Shown piece by piece: positions 8,873 through 20,120 of a DNA stretch of 64,000 nucleotides. The first letter of the stretch is position 1; each line of letters opens with the position of its first letter. This stretch comes from Paenibacillus sp. FSL R5-0766. Its GTDB lineage: Bacteria > Bacillota > Bacilli > Paenibacillales > Paenibacillaceae. Under the pieces are notes generated by a model. It was not told the DNA's origin and did not search any database. It worked only from the letters and a program-made list of their open reading frames with translations. Location: positions 2,046,001 through 2,110,000 of the forward strand of contig NZ_CP150227.1 in assembly GCF_037971845.1 (NCBI RefSeq). The letters run 5' to 3'. The position numbers were made by a program, and so were the translations under genes.

Positions 8873-10090
8873 TTAAGACTTAGTAGTAGTAACAGCTGTG
8901 GATACAATATCCAGTACTTCGCCGATGGTATTCAAGCGACGGTTGTTCTTGATTAATGCTTTACCAATGGACAATGCTTTACGCTGAGCATGTTCACGTT
9001 CAGTCGCATTTGGAATGGTATCAATATCCGCCACGTGAGCGAGTCCAACGATACGACGAACCATTTTGGCACCTGCAAAGCCGATCGAATCTCTGAACAA
9101 TTGTTGCACATATAGATCCTGATACCCTGACGTTTTTGCCATCGGATCAACGAGGTCATTAACCCAGAGGGCACGGAAACGAGATTCGAATTCAGTCCAT
9201 ACATCACGAACCATATTCAGCAAAAGCGTTTCACGCTCACGCAAAGCAGTCTCATCCTGAATCCATCCTGGCAGGGATGCGTAATTCAAGAGCAGGTTCG
9301 CAAGGACTGCACCGACATCAAATCCCATGGGTCCGTAATATGCAAATTCGGGATCGATGACCTTGGTTGATTCAGGTGTAACAAAAATACTGCCTGTATG
9401 CAGATCTCCATGAAGCAATGCCTGCCCATGTGTCAGGAATTTTTCCCGCAGCAAGGCCACTTCAAGGTGAAGCTCTCCATCGGAACGAAGCGCTTCAGCT
9501 TCATCTTCAATGGAAGCGTCATAATTATTTTTCTCAGCGATCCGGTAGGGTTCATCAAAGATCAGATCCTCCGTTATTTTGCATTGGTCCGGATTAATGA
9601 ATCTGCCCTGTTGTTCCTTCTTCAATTGCTGATCCATGCCCAAGTCGGATGTGAAGAACAGCGTTCTTGCCATGAATTCCCCAATATGCTGTGCAAAAAG
9701 AGGATAGGTAACACCTTCGATCAGTCCTTTGCGCATGATCACATGATCACTCAGATCTTCCATAACCGTTAACGCGAGGTCATCATCGTAATGATACACT
9801 TCGGGTACCATTCCTGGGCACAGACGATACTCTTCCTGCAGAATCTCACGTTCAATGCGGGCACGTACCAGAGAGAGCGGCCATGATTCTCCAACCACTT
9901 TCGCATAAGGAAGCGCCTGTTTGATAATGATACTTTTATCGGAGTTCTGATCCGTGATGTGGAATACCAAATTCAGATTGCCATCGCCGATCTCGTGACA
10001 ATCCAGATTTGCATCTGCCGCAAATGGACCCGGTAATGTTTTGGCCAGTTCAATTGCATCCTGGGGGGTAAACGGGCGATATTGGGACAA
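8873..10090 (-). CDS. mtnK: S-methyl-5-thioribose kinase
   Basis: Phosphorylates methylthioribose at C1 with ATP. The protein is close to B. subtilis MtnK throughout: CHEIGDGNLNLVFHI near the N-terminus, IIKQALPYAKVVGESWPL, the catalytic-loop HGDLHTGSIFVT and the following VIDPEFAYYGPMGFDVG. The frame is open up to 10303, but the run GGAGGTGG is itself inside that extension (just after an ATG at 10105). A TTG at 10090, seven bases after GGAGGTG, therefore looks like the start and gives 405 residues, the family size. First gene of the mtnKA operon. The promoter at 10152-10180 leaves a leader of only about 55 bases, too short for an S-box. Confidence 0.93.
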   Translation of the reverse strand: MSQYRPFTPQDAIELAKTLPGPFAADANLDCHEIGDGNLNLVFHITDQNSDKSIIIKQALPYAKVVGESWPLSLVRARIEREILQEEYRLCPGMVPEVYHYDDDLALTVMEDLSDHVIMRKGLIEGVTYPLFAQHIGEFMARTLFFTSDLGMDQQLKKEQQGRFINPDQCKITEDLIFDEPYRIAEKNNYDASIEDEAEALRSDGELHLEVALLREKFLTHGQALLHGDLHTGSIFVTPESTKVIDPEFAYYGPMGFDVGAVLANLLLNYASLPGWIQDETALRERETLLLNMVRDVWTEFESRFRALWVNDLVDPMAKTSGYQDLYVQQLFRDSIGFAGAKMVRRIVGLAHVADIDTIPNATEREHAQRKALSIGKALIKNNRRLNTIGEVLDIVSTAVTTTKS

Positions 10091-10151
10091 AGGTGCCACC
10101 TCCATATATATGAAGAAACAGGATAACCCACTTCTTTGCTTGGTATATGTC

Positions 10152-10180
10152 AGTATATCGGAAATAACGCGGTTTTTGAA
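10152..10180 (-). promoter_or_regulatory. Candidate sigma-A promoter of mtnKA
   Basis: On the minus strand TTCAAA (10180-10175) and TATACT (10157-10152) are 17 bases apart, ending about 60 bases before the mtnK start. No SAM riboswitch consensus is visible in the leader or further upstream to dps. Confidence 0.55.
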
Positions 10181-10387
10181 CTTTTTTTTGAGACAAGTCA
10201 AGTTGATCCTGATTCGAACTTCCTGTTCAAGGGTAAAAACAAATAGGCCGGACAGTTGAGAGAAACACTGTTCATAAGCCTCTCCGCTACCAAGCGGTGA
10301 CACATTGTTAACTCTCTGTTATGCATTGCGGGACAACCTGCTTATAACGGCATGACAGACTAATTTTAAATAAAGGATGGGATTAAT

Positions 10388-10849
10388 ATGGCTACAAAAA
10401 ACAAAACAGATCAAGCAAAATCGGTGGAACAAGTACTTAATCGTCAGGTAGCTAACCTGAACGTATTGTATGTTAAAATCCATAACTACCACTGGTACGT
10501 TAAAGGACCTAACTTCTTCACGTTGCATGTGAAATTCGAAGAGTTCTACAACGAAGTTACAGTACAAATGGATGAAATCGCAGAGCGTATCCTTACGCTG
10601 AAAGGTAGCCCGGCGGCTACAATGAAAGAGTATTTGGAGCTTTCCTCTATCCAGGAAGCAGCAGGCGGAGAAGACGCAAAAACAATGGTGCAAAACCTGA
10701 TCGAGGACTTCGCTACACTTTCGAATGAATATCAGGAAGGTATCGATGTTGCAGATGCAGCTGAGGATCAACCGACATCCGATATGCTGACAGGTTTCAA
10801 GGCGGACCTGGAGAAACACATGTGGATGCTTCGTTCTTTCCTGGGTTAA
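10388..10849 (+). CDS. dps: Dps-family DNA-binding ferritin-like protein
   Basis: A 153-residue Dps. It forms a hollow dodecamer that oxidises and stores iron using hydrogen peroxide and can bind DNA. The intersubunit ferroxidase motif is visible: HNYHWYVKGPNFFTLH followed by EEFYNEV and MDEIAERIL. The lysine-rich N-terminus (MATKNKTDQAK) could contact DNA. AAAGGATGGG precedes the ATG. In many Firmicutes such genes belong to the PerR regulon; I looked for a Per box upstream and did not find a convincing one here, unlike at the suf operon 1 kb away. Confidence 0.94.
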   Translation: MATKNKTDQAKSVEQVLNRQVANLNVLYVKIHNYHWYVKGPNFFTLHVKFEEFYNEVTVQMDEIAERILTLKGSPAATMKEYLELSSIQEAAGGEDAKTMVQNLIEDFATLSNEYQEGIDVADAAEDQPTSDMLTGFKADLEKHMWMLRSFLG

Positions 10850-10914
10850 TATAGCCAAGATTTTGCCTAATACAAGTGGGTCTCTTACGTAAGCTTTCTG
10901 AGCTCGGATCTTTG

Positions 10915-10943
10915 TTGTCAGAAACGCCCTGAGCGTCTATACT
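10915..10943 (+). promoter_or_regulatory. Sigma-A promoter of the DUF1802 gene
   Basis: TTGTCA (10915-10920) and TATACT (10938-10943) are exactly 17 bases apart, each with five of six consensus bases, about 33 bases before the start codon. Confidence 0.65.
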
Positions 10944-10975
10944 GCTGACAAGAACGATAGGGGAGGGAACCGCTT

Positions 10976-11551
10976 ATGTTAGAACCAACGATACCGGCTT
11001 TAAAAGAATGGGCTTCTGCAATCAAAGCACTGGAAACGGGTCGCCAAATTATGGTGATGCGCAAAGGTGGAATCGTAGAGGAAACCCGACATTTTGAGCT
11101 GAAAAGTCCGGCGTTTTACCTGTATCCGACTTATGAACATCAGCGTAAAGAACTGATTAAGTCCTCGGATCAATCCTATGTTGAAGAATCACTAGCCGAA
11201 TGGGTGCCCGAAGCTTCGACAATCCGTATTACTGCATATGCCGAAGTAACGCAGGATCTGGAGATACGAGATCAGGAGATGCTGGATCGACTTCTTGACT
11301 TTCATATGTGGACAGCGGATTTTGCCGAAGACCGTTTGAAATGGAAACGGAAAGATCCGCTCCATGTATTGATTTTACGTGTGTACCTTTTGAAAAAACC
11401 GATGGAAATCCCCATACTGCCTGAATATAATGGGTGTCGTTCATGGATTTCTATTCCGAATGGTCCTGTGCCGCGCGAAATGACGCCGGTGGTGGACGTT
11501 GCGGATTTTGACGAACAGGTACAGAAGATTAACGAGATGCTCAAATTGTAA
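10976..11551 (+). CDS. DUF1802 family protein
   Basis: A 191-residue soluble protein of the DUF1802 family. The N-terminal half has the recognisable run WASAIKALETGRQIMVMRKGGI followed by F.L..P.F.LYPTYEHQ, with alternating strands suggesting a small alpha/beta fold. No catalytic motif is evident and the function is unknown. AGGGGAGG precedes the ATG and a good promoter lies just upstream at 10915-10943, so it is probably a single-gene unit, closed by the terminator at 11573-11608. Confidence 0.82.
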   Translation: MLEPTIPALKEWASAIKALETGRQIMVMRKGGIVEETRHFELKSPAFYLYPTYEHQRKELIKSSDQSYVEESLAEWVPEASTIRITAYAEVTQDLEIRDQEMLDRLLDFHMWTADFAEDRLKWKRKDPLHVLILRVYLLKKPMEIPILPEYNGCRSWISIPNGPVPREMTPVVDVADFDEQVQKINEMLKL

Positions 11552-11572
11552 ATAGTAACGTTATTTAACGGA

Positions 11573-11608
11573 GGGACTTGTCCATGATATGGATAAGTCC
11601 TTTTTTTT
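11573..11608 (+). terminator. Terminator after the DUF1802 gene
   Basis: GGACTTGTCCA pairs with TGGATAAGTCC around a TGATA loop, one mismatch, followed by eight T. Confidence 0.88.
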
Positions 11609-11770
11609 AGATTAGTGTACAGCAGATGACATAAAAGCTTGAATTGCTGTGATTTTTCTCACTGTACATTTGTGAGTAAGATGTTTTCTAATTTGATTCA
11701 ATTTGTCTTTTAATATAGAATCAGAAAGAATAATGTTTCCTGCAAGGGACAAACGTTCTTAGGAAATGAC

Positions 11771-11799
11771 TTGATTATCATTGAGAATCAGTTTAGAAT
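11771..11799 (+). promoter_or_regulatory. Candidate suf operon promoter with Fur-like sequence in the spacer
   Basis: TTGATT (11771-11776) and TAGAAT (11794-11799) are 17 bases apart. The region 11768-11786 also resembles a Fur box, sharing TGATTATCATT with the classical 19-base consensus. A second, weaker -10-like TATAAT lies at 11867-11872, next to a CAGGG/CCCTG hairpin in the leader. The rest of the 380-base gap 11552-11931 holds only the DUF1802 terminator. Confidence 0.5.
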
Positions 11800-11807
11800 T
11801 ATTCTAA
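11793..11807 (+). promoter_or_regulatory. PerR-type operator (Per box) upstream of sufC
   Basis: TTAGAATTATTCTAA matches the PerR consensus TTAnAATnATTnTAA at every fixed position and extends to a 17-base palindrome (11792-11808). It overlaps the -10 of the candidate promoter, so binding would block transcription. Confidence 0.6.
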
Positions 11808-11931
11808 AGTGTTCTTGCTTTGAAAGATTCAAGTACAGGAGAAATTCAGGGGAAGCCCTGTTCAGATATAATAGGCGCTTTTTCTTTTTCGACAACAACA
11901 TCAATTTAATCAATGGAGGGAAACAATACAC

Positions 11932-12714
11932 ATGGCTACGAATTTCGTCATTGAAGGTCTGAAAGCGACGATCGAAGGTAAGGAAATCCTGAAAGGCATC
12001 AACCTGGAAATGAAAGGTGGAGAAATCCACGCAATCATGGGACCAAACGGAACAGGTAAATCCACTCTGGCTTCTGCACTGATGGGCCACCCTAAATATG
12101 AAGTAACAGACGGTACAATTACACTTGATGGTGAAGATGTATTGGACATGGCTGTAGATGAGCGCGCACGTGCAGGTCTTTTCCTGGCTATGCAATACCC
12201 AAGTGAAATTGCAGGTGTTACGAACTCCGACTTCTTGCGTAGTGCAATTAACGCACGTCGTGGCGAAGGTAACGAGATCTCCCTGATCAAGTTCATTCGT
12301 CAAATGGAAGGTAAAATGAAAGAACTCGACATGAACCCTGAGTTCGCTCACCGTTACCTGAATGAAGGTTTCTCCGGTGGTGAGAAAAAACGTAACGAGA
12401 TTCTGCAAATGATGCTGCTTGATCCGAAAATCGTAGTACTTGATGAAATTGACTCTGGTCTGGACATCGATGCTTTGAAAATCGTGGCTGACGGTGTGAA
12501 CGCTATGAAGAGCGATGATCGTGGCTTCCTGATCATCACTCACTACCAACGTCTGTTGAACTACATTACACCTGACTATGTTCACGTAATGATGCAAGGT
12601 CGTATCGTGAAATCCGGCGGACCTGAATTGGCTCACCGTCTGGAAGCGGAAGGGTATGACTGGGTAAAGGCAGAGCTGGGAATTACAGACGAAACTGTAG
12701 GCCAAGAAGCGTAA
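11932..12714 (+). CDS. sufC: Fe-S cluster assembly ATPase SufC
   Basis: A 260-residue ABC-type ATPase of the SufBCD scaffold, on which iron-sulfur clusters are built in the cytoplasm. Walker A is GPNGTGKST near residue 40, the signature FSGGEKKRNE near residue 145, Walker B IVVLDEIDSGLDID near residue 168 and the H-loop ITHYQRLL. The conserved AMQYPSEIAGV is typical of SufC. GGAGG precedes the ATG. First gene of a tight sufC-D-S-U-B operon in the usual Bacillales order; its promoter region holds a Per box. Confidence 0.97.
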   Translation: MATNFVIEGLKATIEGKEILKGINLEMKGGEIHAIMGPNGTGKSTLASALMGHPKYEVTDGTITLDGEDVLDMAVDERARAGLFLAMQYPSEIAGVTNSDFLRSAINARRGEGNEISLIKFIRQMEGKMKELDMNPEFAHRYLNEGFSGGEKKRNEILQMMLLDPKIVVLDEIDSGLDIDALKIVADGVNAMKSDDRGFLIITHYQRLLNYITPDYVHVMMQGRIVKSGGPELAHRLEAEGYDWVKAELGITDETVGQEA

Positions 12715-12739
12715 AGACAAAACGGAGGAGGATTAATTA

Positions 12740-15682
<2,943 letters not shown>

Positions 15683-15702
15683 CGATAGGGAGGTAGAGCA
15701 AG

Positions 15703-17100
15703 ATGGCTAAAAAAGCACCAGAAATGGAAGAGTACAAATATGGTTTTCGCGACGAGCACAAATCCATCTTTCAAACCGGTAAAGGTCTGACTGCAGAAGT
15801 GGTTACCGAGATTTCCAAGATTAAGAATGAACCGGATTGGATGTTGGAATTCCGTTTGAAATCCTTGAAACAATTCGAAAAGATGCCAATGCCGAAATGG
15901 GGCGGAGATCTCGACGGATTGGATTTCAATGAAATTCAGTATTATGTGCGTGCTTCTGAAAAACAAGGTAAAACATGGGAGGAAGTTCCTTCCGAAATCA
16001 AGGAAACCTTTGATAAATTGGGTATCCCTGAAGCAGAGCAAAAGTTCCTTGCAGGTGTATCGGCTCAGTATGAGTCCGAGGTTGTATACCACAACATGCA
16101 AAAGGAATTGGAAGACCAAGGTGTAATCTTCATGGATACGGACACGGCTCTCAGAGAGCATCCGGAAATCCTGCGTGAATATTTTGCAACAGTTATTCCA
16201 CCAGCAGATAACAAATTTGCTGCATTGAATAGTGCGGTATGGTCCGGAGGAAGCTTCATCTACGTGCCTAAGGGCGTTAAATGTGAAGTGCCTCTGCAAG
16301 CCTACTTCCGGATCAACTCCGAGAATATGGGACAATTCGAGCGTACACTCATCATTGCCGACGAAGATAGCTTCGTTCACTATGTAGAGGGCTGTACAGC
16401 TCCAATCTACAGCACGAACTCACTGCATAGTGCGGTCGTTGAGATCATCTGTAAGAAAAATGCCCGTGTTCGTTACACAACGATTCAAAACTGGGCACCA
16501 AACATCTACAACCTCGTTACGAAACGTGCGGTTGCAGAAGAAAATGCAACGATGGAATGGGTCGATGGTAACATCGGTTCCAAACTGACAATGAAATATC
16601 CAGCGGTTGTACTGAAAGGCCGTGGAGCTAAAGGTTCCGTACTCTCCATCGCTGTAGCTGGTAAAAACCAGCATCAGGATGCAGGTGCGAAAATGATCCA
16701 CTTGGCTCCGGATACAACATCTACGATTGTATCCAAGTCCATCAGTAAACATGGTGGTAAAGTAACGTACCGTGGTTTGGCTTCCTTTGGACGTCAAGCT
16801 GAGGGCGCGAAATCCAACATCAAGTGTGATACACTCATTCTCGATAATGAGTCCACATCGGATACAATTCCTTACAATGAAATCATGAATGATAACATCA
16901 TGCTGGAGCATGAAGCTACAGTATCCAAAGTGTCTGAGGATCAACTCTTCTACCTGATGAGCCGTGGTCTGACTGATGCAGAAGCAACACAGATGATTAT
17001 CATGGGCTTCATTGAGCCATTCACGAAGGAATTGCCAATGGAATACGCCGTTGAGATGAATAGATTGATCAAATTCGAAATGGAGGGCTCCATTGGTTAA
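15703..17100 (+). CDS. sufB: Fe-S cluster assembly protein SufB
   Basis: A 465-residue scaffold subunit on which the new cluster forms together with SufC and SufD. Very typical sequence: [16 protein letters not shown] at the N-terminus, the core SVAVAG-like stretch near [38 protein letters not shown] with its conserved cysteine, and [21 protein letters not shown] precedes the ATG, 20 bases after sufU. It ends the operon; a stem-loop terminator lies at 17181-17231. The rest of 17101-17401 shows nothing else recognisable. Confidence 0.97.
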   Translation: MAKKAPEMEEYKYGFRDEHKSIFQTGKGLTAEVVTEISKIKNEPDWMLEFRLKSLKQFEKMPMPKWGGDLDGLDFNEIQYYVRASEKQGKTWEEVPSEIKETFDKLGIPEAEQKFLAGVSAQYESEVVYHNMQKELEDQGVIFMDTDTALREHPEILREYFATVIPPADNKFAALNSAVWSGGSFIYVPKGVKCEVPLQAYFRINSENMGQFERTLIIADEDSFVHYVEGCTAPIYSTNSLHSAVVEIICKKNARVRYTTIQNWAPNIYNLVTKRAVAEENATMEWVDGNIGSKLTMKYPAVVLKGRGAKGSVLSIAVAGKNQHQDAGAKMIHLAPDTTSTIVSKSISKHGGKVTYRGLASFGRQAEGAKSNIKCDTLILDNESTSDTIPYNEIMNDNIMLEHEATVSKVSEDQLFYLMSRGLTDAEATQMIIMGFIEPFTKELPMEYAVEMNRLIKFEMEGSIG

Positions 17101-17180
17101 TCCAATGCAGCACCTTTCGAATCCGTAAAGCTGAAGCTAGTTGCTGATGTTAAGCGGTAGATATAGTTTCATGTGATCGA

Positions 17181-17231
17181 ATACCCTCTAGAGCAGACTC
17201 TTTAAAAAGTCTCTTTAGGGGGTATTTTTAT
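17181..17231 (+). terminator. Terminator of the suf operon
   Basis: ATACCCTCTAGAGCAGACT pairs imperfectly with AGTCTCTTTAGGGGGTAT across an AT-rich loop and is followed by TTTTTA. Confidence 0.75.
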
Positions 17232-17401
17232 TCAAAAAATCTGGGGATAACAGCATTCAGAAGGTTGTTTTGTCATCGGAGTGGCAAGTGAAAACATTCT
17301 TTAGTTTAATTTGTATATTTACAAATGAATAGATCAGCGTTATTCTTCCATTAATGAATATTACATATATTTGAATAGATTCTAATATGAGGAGGTATAT
17401 A

Positions 17402-18751
17402 ATGCGAAGAAGTATAGTTAAAAAAGGAGCAGCCCTGGTATTGTCTGCTGTTGTTGCCTTTACGAGCTCTCCGTTATTTTTATCAACGGCGAGTGCTGCA
17501 GAAGGTGGATCTGTATCGGGTTCATTCAAGGTACTTAGTTACAATGTAGGTGGTCTTCCGGATCTGGTATCCAGTTCCAACCCCAAGGAGTACACCGTTC
17601 AGATTTCCCCCAAATTAAATGACTATGACATCATTAATGTGCAAGAGGATTTTAATTATCATAATGAACTGATATCCCAAGTCACCCTGCCGTATTTGAC
17701 GACTACAAGCGGAATTGCGGGTTTTGGTAGTGGGTTGAACAGTCTGTCCAAATATCCATTCCGTGACTTGAAGCGTATTACCTGGGATAAGCGATCTGGT
17801 CTTTTTGACAATGGAAGTGATGAATTGACTCCAAAAGGATTTACAGCAGCTACATATGAGATCACACCTCAGGTGAAAGTGGACGTGTACAACTTGCATG
17901 CGGACGCAGGTAGCGATGATAAATCGCTTGAGGCCAGACGAGATAATATCAGACAACTCTCCAATTACATAAAGGAGCACTCGGACGGGAATGCGGTTAT
18001 CGTATTTGGGGATACCAATACACGGTACACTCGTGCGGCTGACAATATAGAGTTGCTCATGTCTGAGAATGGTTTAAGAGATCCGTGGATCGATTTGATT
18101 CGTGGTGGGAGTATTCCCGCTGATGGAGAAGCCCTTATGGATGCAAGCAATTTAAATGGACCCAACTATGAGATCGTAGACAAAATTTTGTATCGTGGAA
18201 GTAAAGCATTGTCCCTGAATGCACAGAGCTATCGGTTAGAAAATCAAACATTTGTTGACCCGAGTGGGAAGCAACTCTCCGATCATTATCCGATTACAGC
18301 GGAATTTGTGTACAGCACATCTTCTCAGTACCAATTAAGTTCAACAATCGGAGGATCCGGAGGAACTGGATTTAATGACCTAAATCATATTCCGGATGCC
18401 AGACCCAGCTCAGTGGTGCTTAACTCGGGCAACCGTGTAGACGGCATCTCAACGCTGTACAGGGATGGAACGAACCTGGCACATGGTGGTCAATCCAACA
18501 TTGTCACACTGAACCTGGCAGACGGAGAGTACTTAACCCAGGCCACAATTGGTCAGGGGACACGAAATGGTGATAAACGGATCTTTTATGTGGAGCTGTC
18601 GACCAATCTTGGAAATAAAATTGAGGGCGGACAAAAGACATCGGATCAAATTAAACTTGAGGCACCAGCAGGGTGGTATATAGCCGGATTTTATGGAAGA
18701 GCAGGACAGGAATTGGATCAGCTAGGGGTCATATACAGACCTCTGAATTAG
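17402..18751 (+). CDS. Secreted endonuclease/exonuclease/phosphatase-fold protein with jacalin-like lectin domain
   Basis: A 449-residue protein. Residues 1-32 are a signal peptide (KK, a hydrophobic core, STASA-A cleavage). Residues about 40-305 form a DNase I/sphingomyelinase-type metallo-hydrolase domain: FKVLSYNVGGLP, the metal-binding glutamate in NVQEDF, the catalytic YNLHAD, VIFGDTNTRY and a final SDHYPITAEF. Residues about 318-449 look like a jacalin-type lectin: the opening IGGSGGTGFNDL and the end GWYIAGFYGRAGQELDQLG are typical of that fold. It could be a phosphodiesterase, a sphingomyelinase-like enzyme or a nuclease targeted to glycans. The ATG six bases after GGAGG (17391-17395) is chosen over an ATG at 17387. 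Likely a single-gene unit. Confidence 0.82.
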   Translation: MRRSIVKKGAALVLSAVVAFTSSPLFLSTASAAEGGSVSGSFKVLSYNVGGLPDLVSSSNPKEYTVQISPKLNDYDIINVQEDFNYHNELISQVTLPYLTTTSGIAGFGSGLNSLSKYPFRDLKRITWDKRSGLFDNGSDELTPKGFTAATYEITPQVKVDVYNLHADAGSDDKSLEARRDNIRQLSNYIKEHSDGNAVIVFGDTNTRYTRAADNIELLMSENGLRDPWIDLIRGGSIPADGEALMDASNLNGPNYEIVDKILYRGSKALSLNAQSYRLENQTFVDPSGKQLSDHYPITAEFVYSTSSQYQLSSTIGGSGGTGFNDLNHIPDARPSSVVLNSGNRVDGISTLYRDGTNLAHGGQSNIVTLNLADGEYLTQATIGQGTRNGDKRIFYVELSTNLGNKIEGGQKTSDQIKLEAPAGWYIAGFYGRAGQELDQLGVIYRPLN

Positions 18752-18958
18752 GAGTGTATAGTGGTTGAAATAAAAACATAGTATATTTAACTGATAGAGT
18801 GTTCATAATAGCATAGCGCGCCGCTTGGAATATACGTTGGAGACCATAAGGTTTCCCTAATGATATTCTGAGCGGTATTTTTGTGGAATAAAATAAGACC
18901 AATAGCACAAGCCATTTCATAGATTTAAGCATTTAATGATAGAAAAGGATGTGAGTGT

Positions 18959-19678
18959 ATGAGCGTAAACCCCTTCGAGGGCTATCGGATTACAAGTTCA
19001 TTCGGCTATCGAATTCATCCTATTCATGGTGGACAGACATTTCACCGTGGAATTGATCTCGTGACAGAGCCCTGGAATGGCCCTGTCTATGCCTTTATGG
19101 AAGGTAGGGTACGTTTTGCTTCCGAAGGAGTTACAGGCTCCGGATTCGGCGGTTACGGGCTTACAGTTGCCCTTCAAGATCATCGTGGCTACTTGCATTG
19201 TTATGCGCACCTTTCACGTATTGCTGTAAGCGTTGGACAGCAGGTGAAGCGAGGCCAGCTTGTCGGTAATCAGGGGAGCACAGGTCAGAGTACTGGTCCG
19301 CATGTACATTATGAGATTCGTAAAACAAGTGCACCATCTTACGGGTACACAGCCAGCGAAGATGGTGTGACGGAACCGGGTGCGTATCTACAGGCCGAAT
19401 ACGGAACTGCATCTCAGGAACAGGAGGCTCCGCCGATGACCACTGAGCAGAAGAAAATGTTTAAAGCCATGCAGAAAACGCTGGAGATTCAAGGGGGATG
19501 GATTCAGCAACAGGAGCAACTTTCCAATATGGATTGTCCCGCATGGGCACAGCAAGCATTTGATTATTATCGACCGTTTATTATGAACGACAAAGGCAGT
19601 TATGAATTTTGGAGATTGCTTGTTATCATGTACCGCAAGGAAAAAGGCATCCAGGTTCATTCGGATTCCGACACATAG
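18959..19678 (+). CDS. M23 family metallopeptidase without signal peptide
   Basis: A 239-residue protein. Residues 8-125 are a LytM/M23 endopeptidase domain: SSFGYRIHPIHG, zinc ligands H29 and D33 in FHRGID, H84 in YAHLS and H115/H117 in GPHVHYE. Such enzymes cut peptide cross-bridges in peptidoglycan. There is no signal peptide or membrane anchor; the domain begins directly at the N-terminus. Residues 150-235 are helical and end in a segment resembling small phage-associated tails (YYRPFIMNDKGSYEFWRLLV), so the protein may derive from a phage endolysin or act in the spore mother cell. AAAGGATG precedes the ATG. The 207-base gap upstream (18752-18958) shows nothing clear. Confidence 0.85.
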   Translation: MSVNPFEGYRITSSFGYRIHPIHGGQTFHRGIDLVTEPWNGPVYAFMEGRVRFASEGVTGSGFGGYGLTVALQDHRGYLHCYAHLSRIAVSVGQQVKRGQLVGNQGSTGQSTGPHVHYEIRKTSAPSYGYTASEDGVTEPGAYLQAEYGTASQEQEAPPMTTEQKKMFKAMQKTLEIQGGWIQQQEQLSNMDCPAWAQQAFDYYRPFIMNDKGSYEFWRLLVIMYRKEKGIQVHSDSDT

Positions 19679-19828
19679 ATTCCTGCAAAGAACATGGAGT
19701 AGCAGAAGGTTGATCCACTCAGGTTGATGCAGACAGACAACCATTTATCGAATGTTGCCTGTTCGCCCGGTTCAATCCACCCGAAACGTCATATGTTAGG
19801 GTATACCTGATGAAGAGGAGGCAATCAC

Positions 19829-19960
19829 ATGAGCGAAGTAGGATATGGCTGTGGTGGCAATGTAGGCGGCGTTGGCGGATACAATATGTTCACAAACACT
19901 GGTGCAATCTTGGTACTGTTCATTCTGTTGGTTATCATCACAAAAGCATTCTGCGTGTAA
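19829..19960 (+). CDS. YjcZ family sporulation miniprotein
   Basis: A 43-residue protein missed by length filters. It starts MSEVGYGCGG, continues with a glycine-rich stretch, and ends in one hydrophobic helix (TGAILVLFILLVIITKAFC), the pattern of the YjcZ/YhfH-like small spore proteins of Bacillales. GAGGAGG lies nine bases before the ATG and a perfect stem-loop terminator follows. Expression late in sporulation is expected from the family, not shown by the sequence. Confidence 0.85.
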   Translation: MSEVGYGCGGNVGGVGGYNMFTNTGAILVLFILLVIITKAFCV

Positions 19961-19983
19961 TCCAACATGATTGAATCGGAATA

Positions 19984-20020
19984 GACAAAAGGGAAGCCGA
20001 TTACGGCTTCCCTTTTGTCA
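19984..20020 (+). terminator. Terminator after the YjcZ gene
   Basis: GACAAAAGGGAAGCCG and its exact complement form a 16-bp stem around ATTA; A and T runs within the stem allow function in either direction. Confidence 0.88.
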
Positions 20021-20120
20021 TATGCCAACCTATGAGTTGGTAATTCAAGCTACTTCCTGTTTATTGCTTCGTATCCATCCTGTGTGCTGTGTACAATGAA
20101 CAGATAGGCTTGTTACACCA

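Noticed and set aside
10091..10387. SAM riboswitch upstream of mtnKA
   Set aside because: Expected from Bacillus, but the conserved S-box core is not present and the leader is too short.
10387..10850. PerR box upstream of dps
   Set aside because: Expected for a Dps gene, but no TTAnAATnATTnTAA-like palindrome is visible between mtnK and dps (10181-10387).
11788..12720. 310-codon open frame on the minus strand across the suf promoter and sufC
   Set aside because: It is antisense to sufC, with a Cys/Phe/His-rich meaningless translation. sufC is unmistakable.
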